A program made the position numbers and the translations under genes. The notes under the pieces were generated by a model. The model was not told where the DNA came from, made no database searches, and saw only the letters and a list, made by a program, of their open reading frames with translations. From positions 1 to 52,161 of the forward strand of contig JADMJV010000044.1 in assembly GCA_018780265.1 (NCBI GenBank): a stretch of DNA of 52,161 bases, written 5' to 3'. Source of the DNA: a bacterium. Lineage in GTDB: Bacteria > Vulcanimicrobiota > Xenobia > Xenobiales > JADMJV01. Of this stretch, positions 24,390 to 33,730 are shown piece after piece; position 1 is the stretch's first letter; each line of letters starts with the position of its first letter.

Positions 24390-25840
24390 CGTTCCTCCCT
24401 CTGGCCCGCTCCCGGCGGTGAGCCTGCAATCAGTCGCTGGGCGCTGGCTGCAAACTCATCTCCGCGATGCTCGGCGTTACGAAACATGTCAAAACTGGTA
24501 CAGGCGGGCGACAACAGCACCACCCCCGGGCTGGGCGCCAATGAGTGAGCCAGTTGCACTGCTTCCTCCATGGTGGTGGCCATATGATGCGCCTGCAGTC
24601 CGTGCTTTTGGGCATAGCTGGCGATCACTGGACCGGCCTCGCCAATTCCCACCAACGCGTGGCAGTGGCGGGCGATCACATCACCCAGGGCCTCCAAGTC
24701 CAGTCCCTTATCGCGACCCCCGGCGATCAAGACGATCGGCTCGGCGTAAGTCTGCAGGGCCGACTCCACCGAGGAAACGTTGGTAGCCTTGGAGTCGTCG
24801 ATAAAGCGGACCCCACCCAACTGACCCACCTCTTCAAGGCGATGATGCATGCGCTGATAGCCAGCAAAGGCCCCTTCGATATCGGACCTGGGGGTGGCCA
24901 CACACAAGGCCGCCAGACAGGTGGCCAGCGCATTGGAAAGGTTATGAGGTCCAGGCAAATTGGCAAAGTCCCAACGCAGAATGGGCTCGGCCTGGCCACC
25001 GGGCAGATGGGCCCAAAACCAACCGTCTTCCAACCAGGCGCCCAAATCCACGCGTTTTTCCACGGAGTAGTGTAAAACCTGAGCCCCACCCGATCCTGGC
25101 GGCGGATAGTGAGGCCACACCGGCAACTGTCCCCGGGCAACCCATTCCCCTACCTGCACGGCCCAGGGGTCGTCGGCATTAAAAATGGCCCAATCCCCTG
25201 CCTGCTGATAGGCAAACAGTCGGGCCTTGGCCTGCACATACTCTTCCATGGTGCGATGCCGATCCAGATGATCGGCGGTAATGTTGGTCAACATCGCCAG
25301 TTTGGGGCGAAAGCTGTGGACGGTCTCCAGTTGAAAACTGGAAATCTCGGCCACCACAAAGTCCACACCCTGAAGATCCGAAGTCACCTCGCTTACCAGG
25401 GGCACCCCGATGTTGCCCGCCAGGCGCCCCCGGCTGCCCAGGGCAGCCTGGAGCAAAGAACAACTGGTCGATTTTCCGTTCGTGCCGGTGACGGCCAGAA
25501 GCGGCCGGGGACACATTTGATAAGCGATTTCTACCTCGCCGGCAACCACCACGCCCCGTTGCAAAGCCTCTTGAACCACGGGCGCATAGAGCGAGACTCC
25601 GGGACTGATGATCAACACATCGCAGTCCAGTAAGCGCCGGCTGTGCCCAGCCATCTCCACTTCGGCCCCTAACTGTTGGGCCTGAGCGGGCAGGTCGCCC
25701 AGTTCTGAGGCGGCCCGCTGATCGCTCAGCAAAACCTGCGATCCTTGACCTCTCAACACGCGAGCCAGGGCCAGGCCGCTGCGAGCCAGTCCCAAGATGG
25801 AAACGCGCTGTCCAGACCAATGTTGGGGAATCGGCTTCAC
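24386..25840 (-). CDS. murD: UDP-N-acetylmuramoylalanine-D-glutamate ligase MurD
   Basis: Adds D-Glu to UDP-MurNAc-L-Ala in the cytoplasm. 484 residues from a GTG at 25840 that overlaps the mraY stop (GTGA); the frame continues upstream but only into mraY. Rossmann start VSILGLARSGLALARVL, P-loop TGTNGKST, ATPase helix-strand VVAEISSFQLE, NITADHLDRH, and the C-terminal domain HRLEEVGQLGGVRFIDDSKATN with the conserved Lys. It is slightly longer than E. coli MurD owing to an insertion around EWVARGQLPVWPHYPPPG. Confidence 0.95.
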   Translation of the reverse strand: MKPIPQHWSGQRVSILGLARSGLALARVLRGQGSQVLLSDQRAASELGDLPAQAQQLGAEVEMAGHSRRLLDCDVLIISPGVSLYAPVVQEALQRGVVVAGEVEIAYQMCPRPLLAVTGTNGKSTSCSLLQAALGSRGRLAGNIGVPLVSEVTSDLQGVDFVVAEISSFQLETVHSFRPKLAMLTNITADHLDRHRTMEEYVQAKARLFAYQQAGDWAIFNADDPWAVQVGEWVARGQLPVWPHYPPPGSGGAQVLHYSVEKRVDLGAWLEDGWFWAHLPGGQAEPILRWDFANLPGPHNLSNALATCLAALCVATPRSDIEGAFAGYQRMHHRLEEVGQLGGVRFIDDSKATNVSSVESALQTYAEPIVLIAGGRDKGLDLEALGDVIARHCHALVGIGEAGPVIASYAQKHGLQAHHMATTMEEAVQLAHSLAPSPGVVLLSPACTSFDMFRNAEHRGDEFAASAQRLIAGSPPGAGQREER

Positions 25841-26811
25841 AGATGCCCCCCCGAATGCAGATAGAAGCCCAGCAGGCCCAGCACCAGAGAAACCACCCAC
25901 AAGCGTTGAGTCACCTGCACCTCGTGCATGCCGCCCAGGCAAAAATGGTGATGAATGGGACTCATACGAAAGATGCGCTTGCCCTTGGTCAGCTTGAAAT
26001 AAGTGACTTGCATGATGACCGAGGTGGCCTCGGCCACATAGACGCCACCGATAATCACCAACAAGAAGGAAGTATGCGTGAGCAGAGCCAGGCCGGCCAA
26101 CAGACCACCCAGGCCCATACTGCCCGTATCGCCCATAAAAATCCGGGCCGGGAAGCTATTGAACCAGAGAAAAGCCAGCGTGGCCCCGGCCATACCCACA
26201 GCCGCCGTGGCCAGGTCAGCGTGGCCCGTGCCCATGCAGATGGCCGCGTAGATGGCCAACGAACTGCAGACCGCCCCGGCGGCCAGCCCGTCCAACCCGT
26301 CGGTCAGGTTGACCGCGTTGGTGGTGCCTGACACGACCAGCCAGCTGAGAATCAAAACCCAGTGGATGCCCGGAAAAAAGCCAAAATAGGGAACCTCCAC
26401 ACCGGGCGTCGGCATCATGCAGGCCAGGTAGACGCCCATGGCCAGGCTAAGTACCGTCTGAATGAACAGTTTGTGGCGGGCTTTCAGTCCCAGATTGTGG
26501 TTGCGCATCACCTTGGTCAGGTCATCGGTCATCCCCAACAGCCAGCAACCCAGCGTAAGGATCCAGACGGCCAGCAAGTCGGCGCTCCAGTGAAAGGCCC
26601 AAAAGCTAGCCAACAGTCCGGCCGGAATAAAGAGGCCACCCCCCATGGTGGGAGTGCCCGCCTTGGAGTGATGGTCTTTGGGACCTTCTTCCCGAATTTT
26701 CTGGCCCCAACCCAGCCGGCGCATGCCGGCCAAAAAGAGAGGCATGCCCACAAAGGTGAGACCTGCTCCCATCGACCCGGCAAACCATAAAGATTGCATT
26801 TCAGGCGTCAT
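25837..26811 (-). CDS. mraY: Phospho-MurNAc-pentapeptide translocase MraY
   Basis: Membrane enzyme that transfers phospho-MurNAc-pentapeptide to undecaprenyl phosphate, making lipid I. 324 residues, about ten membrane helices. Diagnostic motifs: GTPTMGGGLF, the Asp pair in GMTDDLTKV, NAVNLTDGLDGLAAG, FMGDTGSMGLGG and the His cluster PIHHHF. It overlaps murF by 11 bp upstream and murD by 4 bp downstream, so the three are co-translated. Confidence 0.96.
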   Translation of the reverse strand: MTPEMQSLWFAGSMGAGLTFVGMPLFLAGMRRLGWGQKIREEGPKDHHSKAGTPTMGGGLFIPAGLLASFWAFHWSADLLAVWILTLGCWLLGMTDDLTKVMRNHNLGLKARHKLFIQTVLSLAMGVYLACMMPTPGVEVPYFGFFPGIHWVLILSWLVVSGTTNAVNLTDGLDGLAAGAVCSSLAIYAAICMGTGHADLATAAVGMAGATLAFLWFNSFPARIFMGDTGSMGLGGLLAGLALLTHTSFLLVIIGGVYVAEATSVIMQVTYFKLTKGKRIFRMSPIHHHFCLGGMHEVQVTQRLWVVSLVLGLLGFYLHSGGHL

Positions 26812-28192
26812 CTTGCCACTTCTCCAATTCGGGAACTAAACGATCCAGACCCACCCCTCGCGATGCCTTGAGTAAAAGGGTGTCGCCGCTCGACAACTGA
26901 GGGCGAAGCATGGCGGCGGCATCCTGGGTATCGGCCGCCCACAGCACGGCGCTCAAGCCGGCCTTTTGGGCGCTCTGAGCCAATACGCGACTGCGTTGTC
27001 CCACTGCCAACAAAATGTCCACGCCCAACTGGGCCACCCATTCGCCCAACTCACGATGGGCCTGTTCCTCATAGTCCCCCAGTTCGAGCATGTCGCCCAG
27101 CACGGCCAACTTGCGACCGGAAGCGTAGCCCAGCACCTTGAGGGCCGACCGCATCGAATCGGGAGCGGCGTTGTAGGCATCGTTGAGCAAACAGAGCCCG
27201 TTGCCCAGGTCATGGCGTTCCATGCGCAGGTGACTGAGGCGCACCTGTCGCAACGCCTCTCCCGCCGCCTGCGGATCCACCTTGAAATGGCGGGCTACCG
27301 CCCAGGCCGCCGCCAGATCTTCGACGTGGTGCTCTCCCGGCAAGGGAAAATCCCAGCCAACGCCCGGCTCAAACTCCAGACCCCAGCCTTCCAGTCCACG
27401 CTGCTGACGAACCAACGGCTTGATCAGAGCCGGGCTGGCCGGGTCGCCCGAGAAACTCAACGTATTACCGCTGTGCAGCGAAGCCAGATAGTCGTAAAAG
27501 TCGCTATCGCGCGGCAGCACAGCCGAAGACTGCGGGCCCAGCGATTGAATCAACTCGCCTTTGGCCCGGGCAATGGCCTCTCGGCTTCCCAACAGCTCGA
27601 TGTGAGACACTCCGATGTTGGTAATCAAGCCCATCTGAGGTCCAAGTAGTTGGGCCAATCGACGAATCTGACCCACTCCCCGCATGCCCAATTCGATCAC
27701 CGCTACCTCGGTGTCCATCTCCAACTGCAGCAACGTGAGCGGCACGCCCACATCGTTGTTAAAGTTGCCGGGCGTTTTCAAAATGCGATAGCGAGTGCTC
27801 AACAAACAGGCCACCAGGTCTTTGGTGGTCGTCTTTCCTGTCGAACCGGTAATGGCCACTACCGGACAGCCCACTCGCTTGTGCAGATGGTAGGCTCCCA
27901 GGTCTTGCAAAGCCTGCAAACTGTCCTGACAACGAATTAAGGGCGCATGCTGCAATGCCTCGGGCAGGTCAGGACGAGCCCACAAACTGGCCGTCGCCCC
28001 CTGGGCCAGAGCCGACTGCACGTGATCATGGCCGTCGTGTTGAGCCCCCTGCAGAGGTACAAAAAGACAGCCTGAAGCCACTTTGCGCGAATCTGTTGAA
28101 ATAAATTCAAACTGGTGTTCGCCCGAGATAGCAAGGGAGGTGCCCTGGCCACCGGTGGCCGTAAGCACCTCCTGTAAGGACCAGGCCACCAC
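26801..28192 (-). CDS. murF: UDP-N-acetylmuramoyl-tripeptide--D-alanyl-D-alanine ligase MurF
   Basis: Adds D-Ala-D-Ala to UDP-MurNAc-tripeptide. 463 residues from a GTG start. N-terminal substrate domain with STDSRKVASGCLFVPL; P-loop ITGSTGKTTTKD; NFNNDVGVPLTLL; the TNIGVSHIELLGSREAIARAKGEL box; and the C-terminal ligase domain starting LLNDAYNAAPDSMRSAL. It follows murE with a 5-bp gap and overlaps mraY. Confidence 0.95.
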   Translation of the reverse strand: MVAWSLQEVLTATGGQGTSLAISGEHQFEFISTDSRKVASGCLFVPLQGAQHDGHDHVQSALAQGATASLWARPDLPEALQHAPLIRCQDSLQALQDLGAYHLHKRVGCPVVAITGSTGKTTTKDLVACLLSTRYRILKTPGNFNNDVGVPLTLLQLEMDTEVAVIELGMRGVGQIRRLAQLLGPQMGLITNIGVSHIELLGSREAIARAKGELIQSLGPQSSAVLPRDSDFYDYLASLHSGNTLSFSGDPASPALIKPLVRQQRGLEGWGLEFEPGVGWDFPLPGEHHVEDLAAAWAVARHFKVDPQAAGEALRQVRLSHLRMERHDLGNGLCLLNDAYNAAPDSMRSALKVLGYASGRKLAVLGDMLELGDYEEQAHRELGEWVAQLGVDILLAVGQRSRVLAQSAQKAGLSAVLWAADTQDAAAMLRPQLSSGDTLLLKASRGVGLDRLVPELEKWQDDA

Positions 28193-28197
28193 CGGGT

Positions 28198-29772
28198 CTA
28201 GCTATCCCCGGCAGAGGCAGCGGTGCCATCAGGGTAAACGGGACGGCGGCGCTCCGTCCAGGTCAGGGCGTGGGTCCGCAGTCCGGGTTTGCCCCGAAAC
28301 ATGCGGCCCCTAAGGGCAAGTCGGGCAACCTCCCGGTCGTCGAATTCAAGCACTCGGTCGCCGATGATCTGGTAAGTCTCGTGGCCTTTGCCGGCAATCA
28401 CGATAGTGTCACCGGCCTCGGCGATCGCGATCGCTCGACAAATGGCCTGGGCCCGGTCCGATTCGATCTCCACCGCAGCCAGCGAATGGGCCATTCCCGC
28501 TTCGATCTGCCGCAAAATCTCTTGTGGTGATTCACTGCGCGGATTGTCCGAGGTGAGAATGACTCGGTCAGCCAGGCGCCCGGCGATTTCTCCCATCACC
28601 GGTCGTTTCTGAGCGTCGCGGTCTCCCCCGCAGCCAAACACCGCATAGAGTTTGCCCCGGGTTATCTGGCGAGCCGACTCGAGCAGTTTCTCCAGTCCAT
28701 CAGGAGTATGCGCGTAGTCCACCACCACGGCAAAGTCCTGACCCTCGCGCACGGGTTCAAATCGTCCCGAAACGCTGCCAACCGACTCTACGGCAAGCAA
28801 AATCTGGTCAAGATCGGCTTTCACGGCCAGCCCAACACCGATCGCGGCCAATGCATTATACACGGTAAACAGACCCGACACCGACAGGTCAACGCGTCGG
28901 CCACCCACCGGAGTTTCCACATTGAAAGAAACGCCTTCGGGAGCAATCGACAGTTCGGTGGCCCGAATGTGACAATTTTCGCCCTGGCCGTAGCTGATAT
29001 AGGGAACCCGAAGCTCCTTTAGCAAACGCCGACCGTAGTCGTCGTCTCCGTTGATGACAGCATAGGGAGCCGGTCGTCCCTTGATGTAGCGCAGGCCGCT
29101 AAAGAGCTTGCGTTTGGCCTGAAAGTAGGTCTCCATATCACCGTGAAAATCCAGATGATCGTGCCTCAGGTTGGTAAACACGGCCACGTCAAAAGGCACC
29201 CCGTAAACACGCTCCAGTTCGAGTGCGTGAGACGACACTTCCATCACCACCGAGTCGCAACCGGCCTCGGTCATGGTGGCGAAGAGTCGCTGCAAAACCA
29301 GTGATTCCGGTGTGGTATGGGTGGTTGGGATGGGACGACCGGCAATCTTGGTGTGAATGGTGCCCAACACACCGGGCACCCGACCGCTACCGGCCAGAAC
29401 CGACTCGCAGAAGTGCGCCGCCGAAGTCTTGCCGTTGGTGCCCGTAATACCCACCAGGCGCAACGACTGGACGGGATATCCCGAAGCCAGACCGGCGATT
29501 TGAGCCAGTGCCTTGCGGGCTTGTGGCACCAGCAACTGAGGAATGTGGCTCAACTCCTCCAGCGGACGCTCCACAACCAGGGCAGTAGCCCCTTGCTTCA
29601 CGGCCTGTTCTGCAAACTTGTGCCCGTCCACTTGGAAGCCTGGCACACACACAAACAGATCGTCAGGCCCCACTTGCCTTGAATCAAATTCAACCTTATT
29701 AACCTGACGGCCCTCGAAAGAGGCTGACTCAGGCACTCCTATTAAGTCGGCGATCACCTTAAGATTTAACAC
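28198..29772 (-). CDS. murE: UDP-MurNAc-Ala-Glu:meso-DAP ligase MurE
   Basis: 524 residues; GTG start with SD GGAGGG 7 nt upstream. Motifs: DSRQVGPDDLFVCVPG, P-loop ITGTNGKTSAA, HTTPESLVLQ, NLRHDHLDFHGDMETYFQAK with the carbamylated-Lys region, and VVDYAHTPDGLEKLL. DNPRSESP is the motif that distinguishes meso-diaminopimelate-adding MurE from the lysine type. So the cell wall is of DAP type. A C-terminal tail of about 40 residues (RGKPGLRTHALTWTERRRP) is longer than usual. Confidence 0.96.
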   Translation of the reverse strand: MLNLKVIADLIGVPESASFEGRQVNKVEFDSRQVGPDDLFVCVPGFQVDGHKFAEQAVKQGATALVVERPLEELSHIPQLLVPQARKALAQIAGLASGYPVQSLRLVGITGTNGKTSAAHFCESVLAGSGRVPGVLGTIHTKIAGRPIPTTHTTPESLVLQRLFATMTEAGCDSVVMEVSSHALELERVYGVPFDVAVFTNLRHDHLDFHGDMETYFQAKRKLFSGLRYIKGRPAPYAVINGDDDYGRRLLKELRVPYISYGQGENCHIRATELSIAPEGVSFNVETPVGGRRVDLSVSGLFTVYNALAAIGVGLAVKADLDQILLAVESVGSVSGRFEPVREGQDFAVVVDYAHTPDGLEKLLESARQITRGKLYAVFGCGGDRDAQKRPVMGEIAGRLADRVILTSDNPRSESPQEILRQIEAGMAHSLAAVEIESDRAQAICRAIAIAEAGDTIVIAGKGHETYQIIGDRVLEFDDREVARLALRGRMFRGKPGLRTHALTWTERRRPVYPDGTAASAGDS

Positions 29773-29800
29773 GTTCGTCCCTCCACATACGCCCTTTTTC

Positions 29801-30022
29801 CTAGACCATGGGATATCGGTTGGGAACGCGCCGTAAATCGGCCTTACGATCCAGTCTGGTCACCCATCTTTTGCGCCCATTACGGCCTGTATCCAGGCGC
29901 GGCCCCATAAAGGACGGCATGCCCGAAACCATGATTTCTTGAGCAGGCTTACGCGACCGAGGCACCGCCTGGATATCGATGTATCGCCGAAGAAACTCTT
30001 CTAAGTCCTTATCTAGGTTCAC
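29801..30022 (-). CDS. Small basic protein between ftsI and murE, unknown
   Basis: 73 residues from a GTG at 30022 with good SD (GGAGG, 8 nt), overlapping the ftsI 3' end by 14 bp. The N-terminus is a short helix (NLDKDLEEFLRRYIDI), followed by a basic region (RSRKPAQEIMVSGMPSFMGP, then RNGRKRWVTRLDRKADLRR). It has no membrane segment. It is not a standard dcw gene. Its position and SD support translation, but it could be lineage-specific or spurious. Confidence 0.45.
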   Translation of the reverse strand: MNLDKDLEEFLRRYIDIQAVPRSRKPAQEIMVSGMPSFMGPRLDTGRNGRKRWVTRLDRKADLRRVPNRYPMV

Positions 30023-31755
30023 TGTTCTGGCCTCCCTGAGCAGCACTACTGATTTCCTCTGGATGCGATGGGTTAACACCCAATTTCCACATCGCCTCCT
30101 GCGCAACCCGCGCAAACACCGGAGCCGCCACCGTTCCACCCCAGTAGATTGGAGTCGGCTCTTCGATCTTCACCAAACACACGATTCGGGGCTCTTCTAC
30201 CGGGCAAACCCCGATGAAAGAACCGATATAGGTATCCCCGTAAGCGCCATTTTGGACCACCTGGGCAGTCCCCGTCTTGCCACCTACCCGATACCCCGGA
30301 ATATTGGCGTGCTTTCCGGTTCCGTGCTCACACACCCCGAAGAGCATACCCAGCATGGTTTTGGCAGCTTCCGCGGAAATCGGTCGATTCAATTCCTTGA
30401 CCGGCATCTTTTTATAGAGGCTATTGTCAGGATTGAGCACTTCAGACACCACGTGAGGCTTCAGTCGCACGCCCCCATTGGCGATTGCCTGCATAGCCGA
30501 GACCAACTGCATCGGCGTCACCGCTACCCCTTGTCCGAACGAAATGGTGAGGAGATTGATCTGTTCCCAACTTTTGATGGGTGCCAGAATCCCCTCACTT
30601 TCGCCGGTGAGGTCTACCCCGGTACGATAGCCGAATCCGAAATCCTCCAGGCCTTTGCCTAAAACTTTCTTCCCCAGTCGGGACGCCACATTGGCCGTGC
30701 CGACATTGAAAGAATAGGCCAGAATCTCGGAGACCGGCGGCCTGCGCCCCCAGCCCGTCGTTGGCGTTGTTGATGGTCCAACCGCCGATGCTGATCACAC
30801 CGCTGCTAGGAAACAGGTCGGTAGGCTTGATGCCATTGTTAATGGCCGTGGCCATGGTGAAAACCTTAAAGGTAGAGCCAGGCTCGTAAGGATCGGTGAT
30901 GGCCCGGTTGCGGCGCAAGGCCGCCGGCATTTCGCCAAACTGGTCAGCCGAAAAATCGGGGGCAATGGCCAGAGCCAGCAGGCCACCCGTTTTCACGTCC
31001 ATCACGACGCAGATGCCGCCTTTAGCATTTCGCAACTTACAGGCGGCGGCCAGTTCGCGCTCGGCCACATACTGGATAGTCTCATCGATGGTCAGCACCA
31101 GGTGACGGCCGGGAATGGCTTTCTTCAGCAGGCGCTGACTCTCCACCGGAATCATCCAGCCGTCGCGATCCATAAAGGTGCGCAGCATTCCGGGAGAACC
31201 GCCCAAATACTCGTCATAAGACGCTTCCAGGCCGTCCAGTCCTTGCTCATCCACACCCGTGGCCCCCAGTAAATGAGCGGCCAAACGGCCCTTGGGGTAG
31301 TAGCGGCGTCCCGGAGTGGGTTCGCGCAGCAGGAAAACGCCCGCAACCGGCTCCTTGTTGAGAGAGTTGGCCACACTATCGGGCACTTTGCGAGCCAGCC
31401 ACTGAAACGTCCCTTTGCCAGTGAGATTCTGGCGCACCCGAGACTCGGGCATTTTCAACAAGGCGCTCAGACGTCGGGAGGCGCCGTTGACGTCTTTGAC
31501 CTGCTTGGGATTGACTGCCAAAGAAGACAGCGAGATGCTGTTGGCCAGCACCACTCCGTTGCGGTCGCGAATGTCCCCGCGCAGAGCAGGCACCTCGATG
31601 TCGCCCTCTTGTTGATAGCGAGCCAGGGCCTGAAGCCGCTCATTCTTGAGCCACTGGAGGTGGGCCAGGCGGGCAACCAGACAGACATAGAAAAACGTAA
31701 AGAGCCAATAGAGAAAAATCAGCCGGTTTCGCGTTTTGCCAGACCATCCTCCCAC
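30009..31755 (-). CDS. ftsI: Division transpeptidase FtsI (class B PBP), frameshifted as sequenced
   Basis: Septal peptidoglycan transpeptidase paired with FtsW. The start is placed at GTG 31755, which has a perfect SD (AGGAGGTG, 7 nt); the longer TTG start would place the SD inside the gene. One N-terminal membrane helix (LIFLYWLFTFFYVCLVARL), the pedestal domain (RGDIRDRNGVVLANS), and the transpeptidase Ser in EPGSTFKVF. The frame then changes at a run of five G (30747-30751). Dropping one G gives NDGLGRRPPVSEILAYSFNVG, which restores the SxN motif, and the other frame continues to GGKTGTAQV (KTG) and the C-terminus. All catalytic motifs are intact, so this is most likely a homopolymer sequencing error; otherwise an essential gene would be broken. 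Confidence 0.9.
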
Positions 31756-31817
31756 CTTACTACACCTCCTCTCCAAAAATTATAGGACGTCCACTTTCGA
31801 TAGAATTTAATTCAATA

Positions 31818-32171
31818 TTAATTTTTTGCCATGGACCCCACCGCCACCTGCTGACGAACTTGAATTTTTCTCAAATCCAAGACTTCGCGATGCAGGGGAG
31901 GGACCATCTTGAGTCTCCGGGTGGCCACACTCTCCACCCGCTCCAAACTGCTCAGCGACTGCAACTCGAGTTGCATCAAATCGCGCTCTCGTTCAAGCTT
32001 CCGTTGATGATCGCGGAGGGCCACCACGCGGTAGTGATTCTGCACCAAAACGGCGTACTGACAAAGAAACACCAGCACCAACAGAGAGACTGCGGCAAAG
32101 CTGCCTAGGGCCAACGACCAGGTCAGCCATTCTCTGGGTTCCTCACGAGGAGTCGTCCGACTTATCTGCAT
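31818..32171 (-). CDS. ftsL: Cell-division protein FtsL-like
   Basis: 117 residues: a short basic cytoplasmic N-terminus (RTTPREEPREW), one membrane helix (LGSFAAVSLLVLVFLCQYAVLV), then a periplasmic leucine-zipper-like coiled coil (HQRKLERERDLMQLELQSLSSLERVE). This is the bitopic layout of FtsL/DivIC, which links FtsQ/FtsB to FtsW-FtsI. The position between rsmH (14-bp gap) and ftsI is the canonical one. Sequence conservation in FtsL is low, so the symbol rests on topology and synteny. Confidence 0.8.
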   Translation of the reverse strand: MQISRTTPREEPREWLTWSLALGSFAAVSLLVLVFLCQYAVLVQNHYRVVALRDHQRKLERERDLMQLELQSLSSLERVESVATRRLKMVPPLHREVLDLRKIQVRQQVAVGSMAKN

Positions 32172-32185
32172 AGGTGTCCTCTCTC

Positions 32186-33148
32186 TTAAAGCTTGGTGGC
32201 GATTCTTAGGCGAACAGAGCGAGCTCGGGGATTTCGATCAATCTCGGCGGGACTGGCCTGAATGGCCTTACCCCGCGCTTTCAAGAGGGCCGTGGCGCCA
32301 CAGACACAGACAGGAACCCCACGTGGGCACCGGCAGCGTCCTAGACGGTCCTGAACAAACTGCTTCACGCATCGATCTTCCAGCGAGTGATAAGACATCA
32401 CCAACAGCTTGCCGCCGCTGACAAGAACCTCAAAAGCTGCCTGAAGACCCGTTTGCAGTCGTTCGAGCTCGCGATTCACCTCCATTCGTATTGCTTGAAA
32501 AACTTTCGTGGCCGGATGCACCTTGCCAGGACGCGGCCGACCCAACACCGACTCCAGGATCTTGACCAACTCCCCCGTAGTCCGAATCGGCTGCCGCGAG
32601 CGGTCCTGTACGAGGCGGCGGGCCACCTTCCCTGCTGCCGATTCCTCCCCAAACTGGAAAAAAATTCTACGAAGCTCAGCTTCAGAATAATCCCGAATTA
32701 CATCCACAGCGCTCACCTCCAGACGGCGATCCATTCGCATATCCAGAGGCCCGTCACGACGGATACTAAAGCCCCGCTGACCCACATCGAGCTGCGTCGA
32801 CGAGACCCCCAAGTCCATGAGAACCGCGTCCTGCGGGCCAATCCTGGCCAACCAGTCATCCTCCAGCAAATCACCGAAGTTGACCCGAAAGGCCCTGAAT
32901 TCCGCGAAACCCTGTAGCCGAGCCGTAGCTGCCTCCAGGGCCATTTCATCACAATCCAAGCCGGTAACCCGAGCACCTCGCTCAAGCATCGCCTGGGAAT
33001 GCCCTCCCCCACCCAGCGTACAGTCGAGCACTCTTGCCCCCGGAAACAAGCAAAGCTCCTCCAGAACTTCTGAGAGGAGCACCGGAACGTGGTGAAACAC
33101 CACGCCCTCGTCAGTCAACTGCGGAGCCGGAGCCTTCTCCAGGAACAA
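32186..33148 (-). CDS. rsmH: 16S rRNA (cytosine-1402-N4)-methyltransferase RsmH
   Basis: SAM-dependent methyltransferase acting on C1402 of 16S rRNA. The start drawn is a TTG (320 residues), but the family normally begins at FxHxPVLLxEVLexL. A GTG at 33103 (VFHHVPVLLSEVLEEL) just after the small upstream ORF's stop is a good alternative. Motifs: VLDCTLGGGGHS (SAM site), VLMDLGVSSTQLD, GFSIRRDGPLDMRMD, VFQAIRMEVNRELE and LLVMSYHSLEDRCVKQF, with a Cys-rich loop (CRCPRGVPVCVCG). Confidence 0.95.
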   Translation of the reverse strand: MFLEKAPAPQLTDEGVVFHHVPVLLSEVLEELCLFPGARVLDCTLGGGGHSQAMLERGARVTGLDCDEMALEAATARLQGFAEFRAFRVNFGDLLEDDWLARIGPQDAVLMDLGVSSTQLDVGQRGFSIRRDGPLDMRMDRRLEVSAVDVIRDYSEAELRRIFFQFGEESAAGKVARRLVQDRSRQPIRTTGELVKILESVLGRPRPGKVHPATKVFQAIRMEVNRELERLQTGLQAAFEVLVSGGKLLVMSYHSLEDRCVKQFVQDRLGRCRCPRGVPVCVCGATALLKARGKAIQASPAEIDRNPRARSVRLRIATKL

Positions 33149-33293
33149 TCAAGCGCAACTCCACCCGACCATGATCGAGGCCGCCTCGACTGGGATCGGG
33201 CGTGGGCCTGCGACGACGCCACTTGGGCGCCGGAGGCAAGGCCAGACGCAGGGGAAACTGCGAGTCTTGAGGCTTAGATTTGGTACGTTTCAT
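33111..33293 (-). CDS. Possible 60-residue basic protein between mraZ and rsmH
   Basis: The ATG at 33293 lies inside the end of mraZ (20-bp overlap), and the stop lies 8 bp before the likely rsmH GTG. It fills an otherwise empty gap in a cluster where genes are packed tightly. The protein is basic and Pro-rich (MKRTKSKPQDSQFPLRLALP, KWRRRRPTPDPSRGG). No membrane segment or known domain is seen. A coupling ORF or chance frame is possible. Confidence 0.35.
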   Translation of the reverse strand: MKRTKSKPQDSQFPLRLALPPAPKWRRRRPTPDPSRGGLDHGRVELRLIVPGEGSGSAVD

Positions 33294-33726
33294 AGATGTA
33301 ACCCTCCAGGTCCTCGAGTTCAGTATCTCTCTGCATTTCAGCCCACCGAGCCGGACTCCAGACCTTGAGCCGATCCAACGCGCCGGTCAGCACCGCCGGG
33401 CCACACTGTAACCCCGCGTGAGACTTTTGATCAGCGCTCACAACGACTCGCCCCTGCTTATCCATTTCGGTCAAAACTGCCGCGGCCAATTGCTGCGTCA
33501 GCCAACGCTGGGCGCGCTGGTCCGTGCGAGGCACTGCTTGCAACCGGGCCAAAAATTGACTCCAGGCCGCCCGCGGCAATATCTCCACACAACCCTCGCG
33601 ATCCTTACGCAGAACCACGCCATCGGCAAAATCTTTACGAAAGACAGAAGGAATCGTCAGCCGATTTTTGTCGTCCAACGAGTGTTCGTAGGTCCCTGAA
33701 AACAGAGTCGATCCAGAACCTTCCAA
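33274..33726 (-). CDS. mraZ: Transcriptional regulator MraZ
   Basis: A DNA-binding AbrB-like double-repeat protein that controls the dcw cluster. The core opens FSGTYEHSLDDKNRLTIPSVFR and the second repeat is LTEMDKQGRVVVSADQKSHAG. The start is unclear. The frame is open from GTG 33756, but that codon lies only about 5 nt from the predicted transcription start and inside the MraZ boxes. TTG 33726 is drawn here. A CTG at 33705 would give the exact canonical N-terminus (M-FSGTYEHS) and a 143-residue protein. Immediately upstream are the promoter and four MraZ boxes, so it should repress its own operon. Confidence 0.88.
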   Translation of the reverse strand: MEGSGSTLFSGTYEHSLDDKNRLTIPSVFRKDFADGVVLRKDREGCVEILPRAAWSQFLARLQAVPRTDQRAQRWLTQQLAAAVLTEMDKQGRVVVSADQKSHAGLQCGPAVLTGALDRLKVWSPARWAEMQRDTELEDLEGYIYETYQI

Positions 33727-33730
33727 CTTA

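Noticed and set aside
30740..30760. Programmed ribosomal frameshift in ftsI
   Set aside because: There is no X-XXY-YYZ slippery heptamer or stimulatory structure that I can see; a single extra G in a G run explains the break better.
31779..31784. TATAAT between ftsL and ftsI as an internal promoter
   Set aside because: The -10 hexamer is perfect, but no acceptable -35 box lies 15-19 bp upstream; the AT-rich gap makes a chance match likely.
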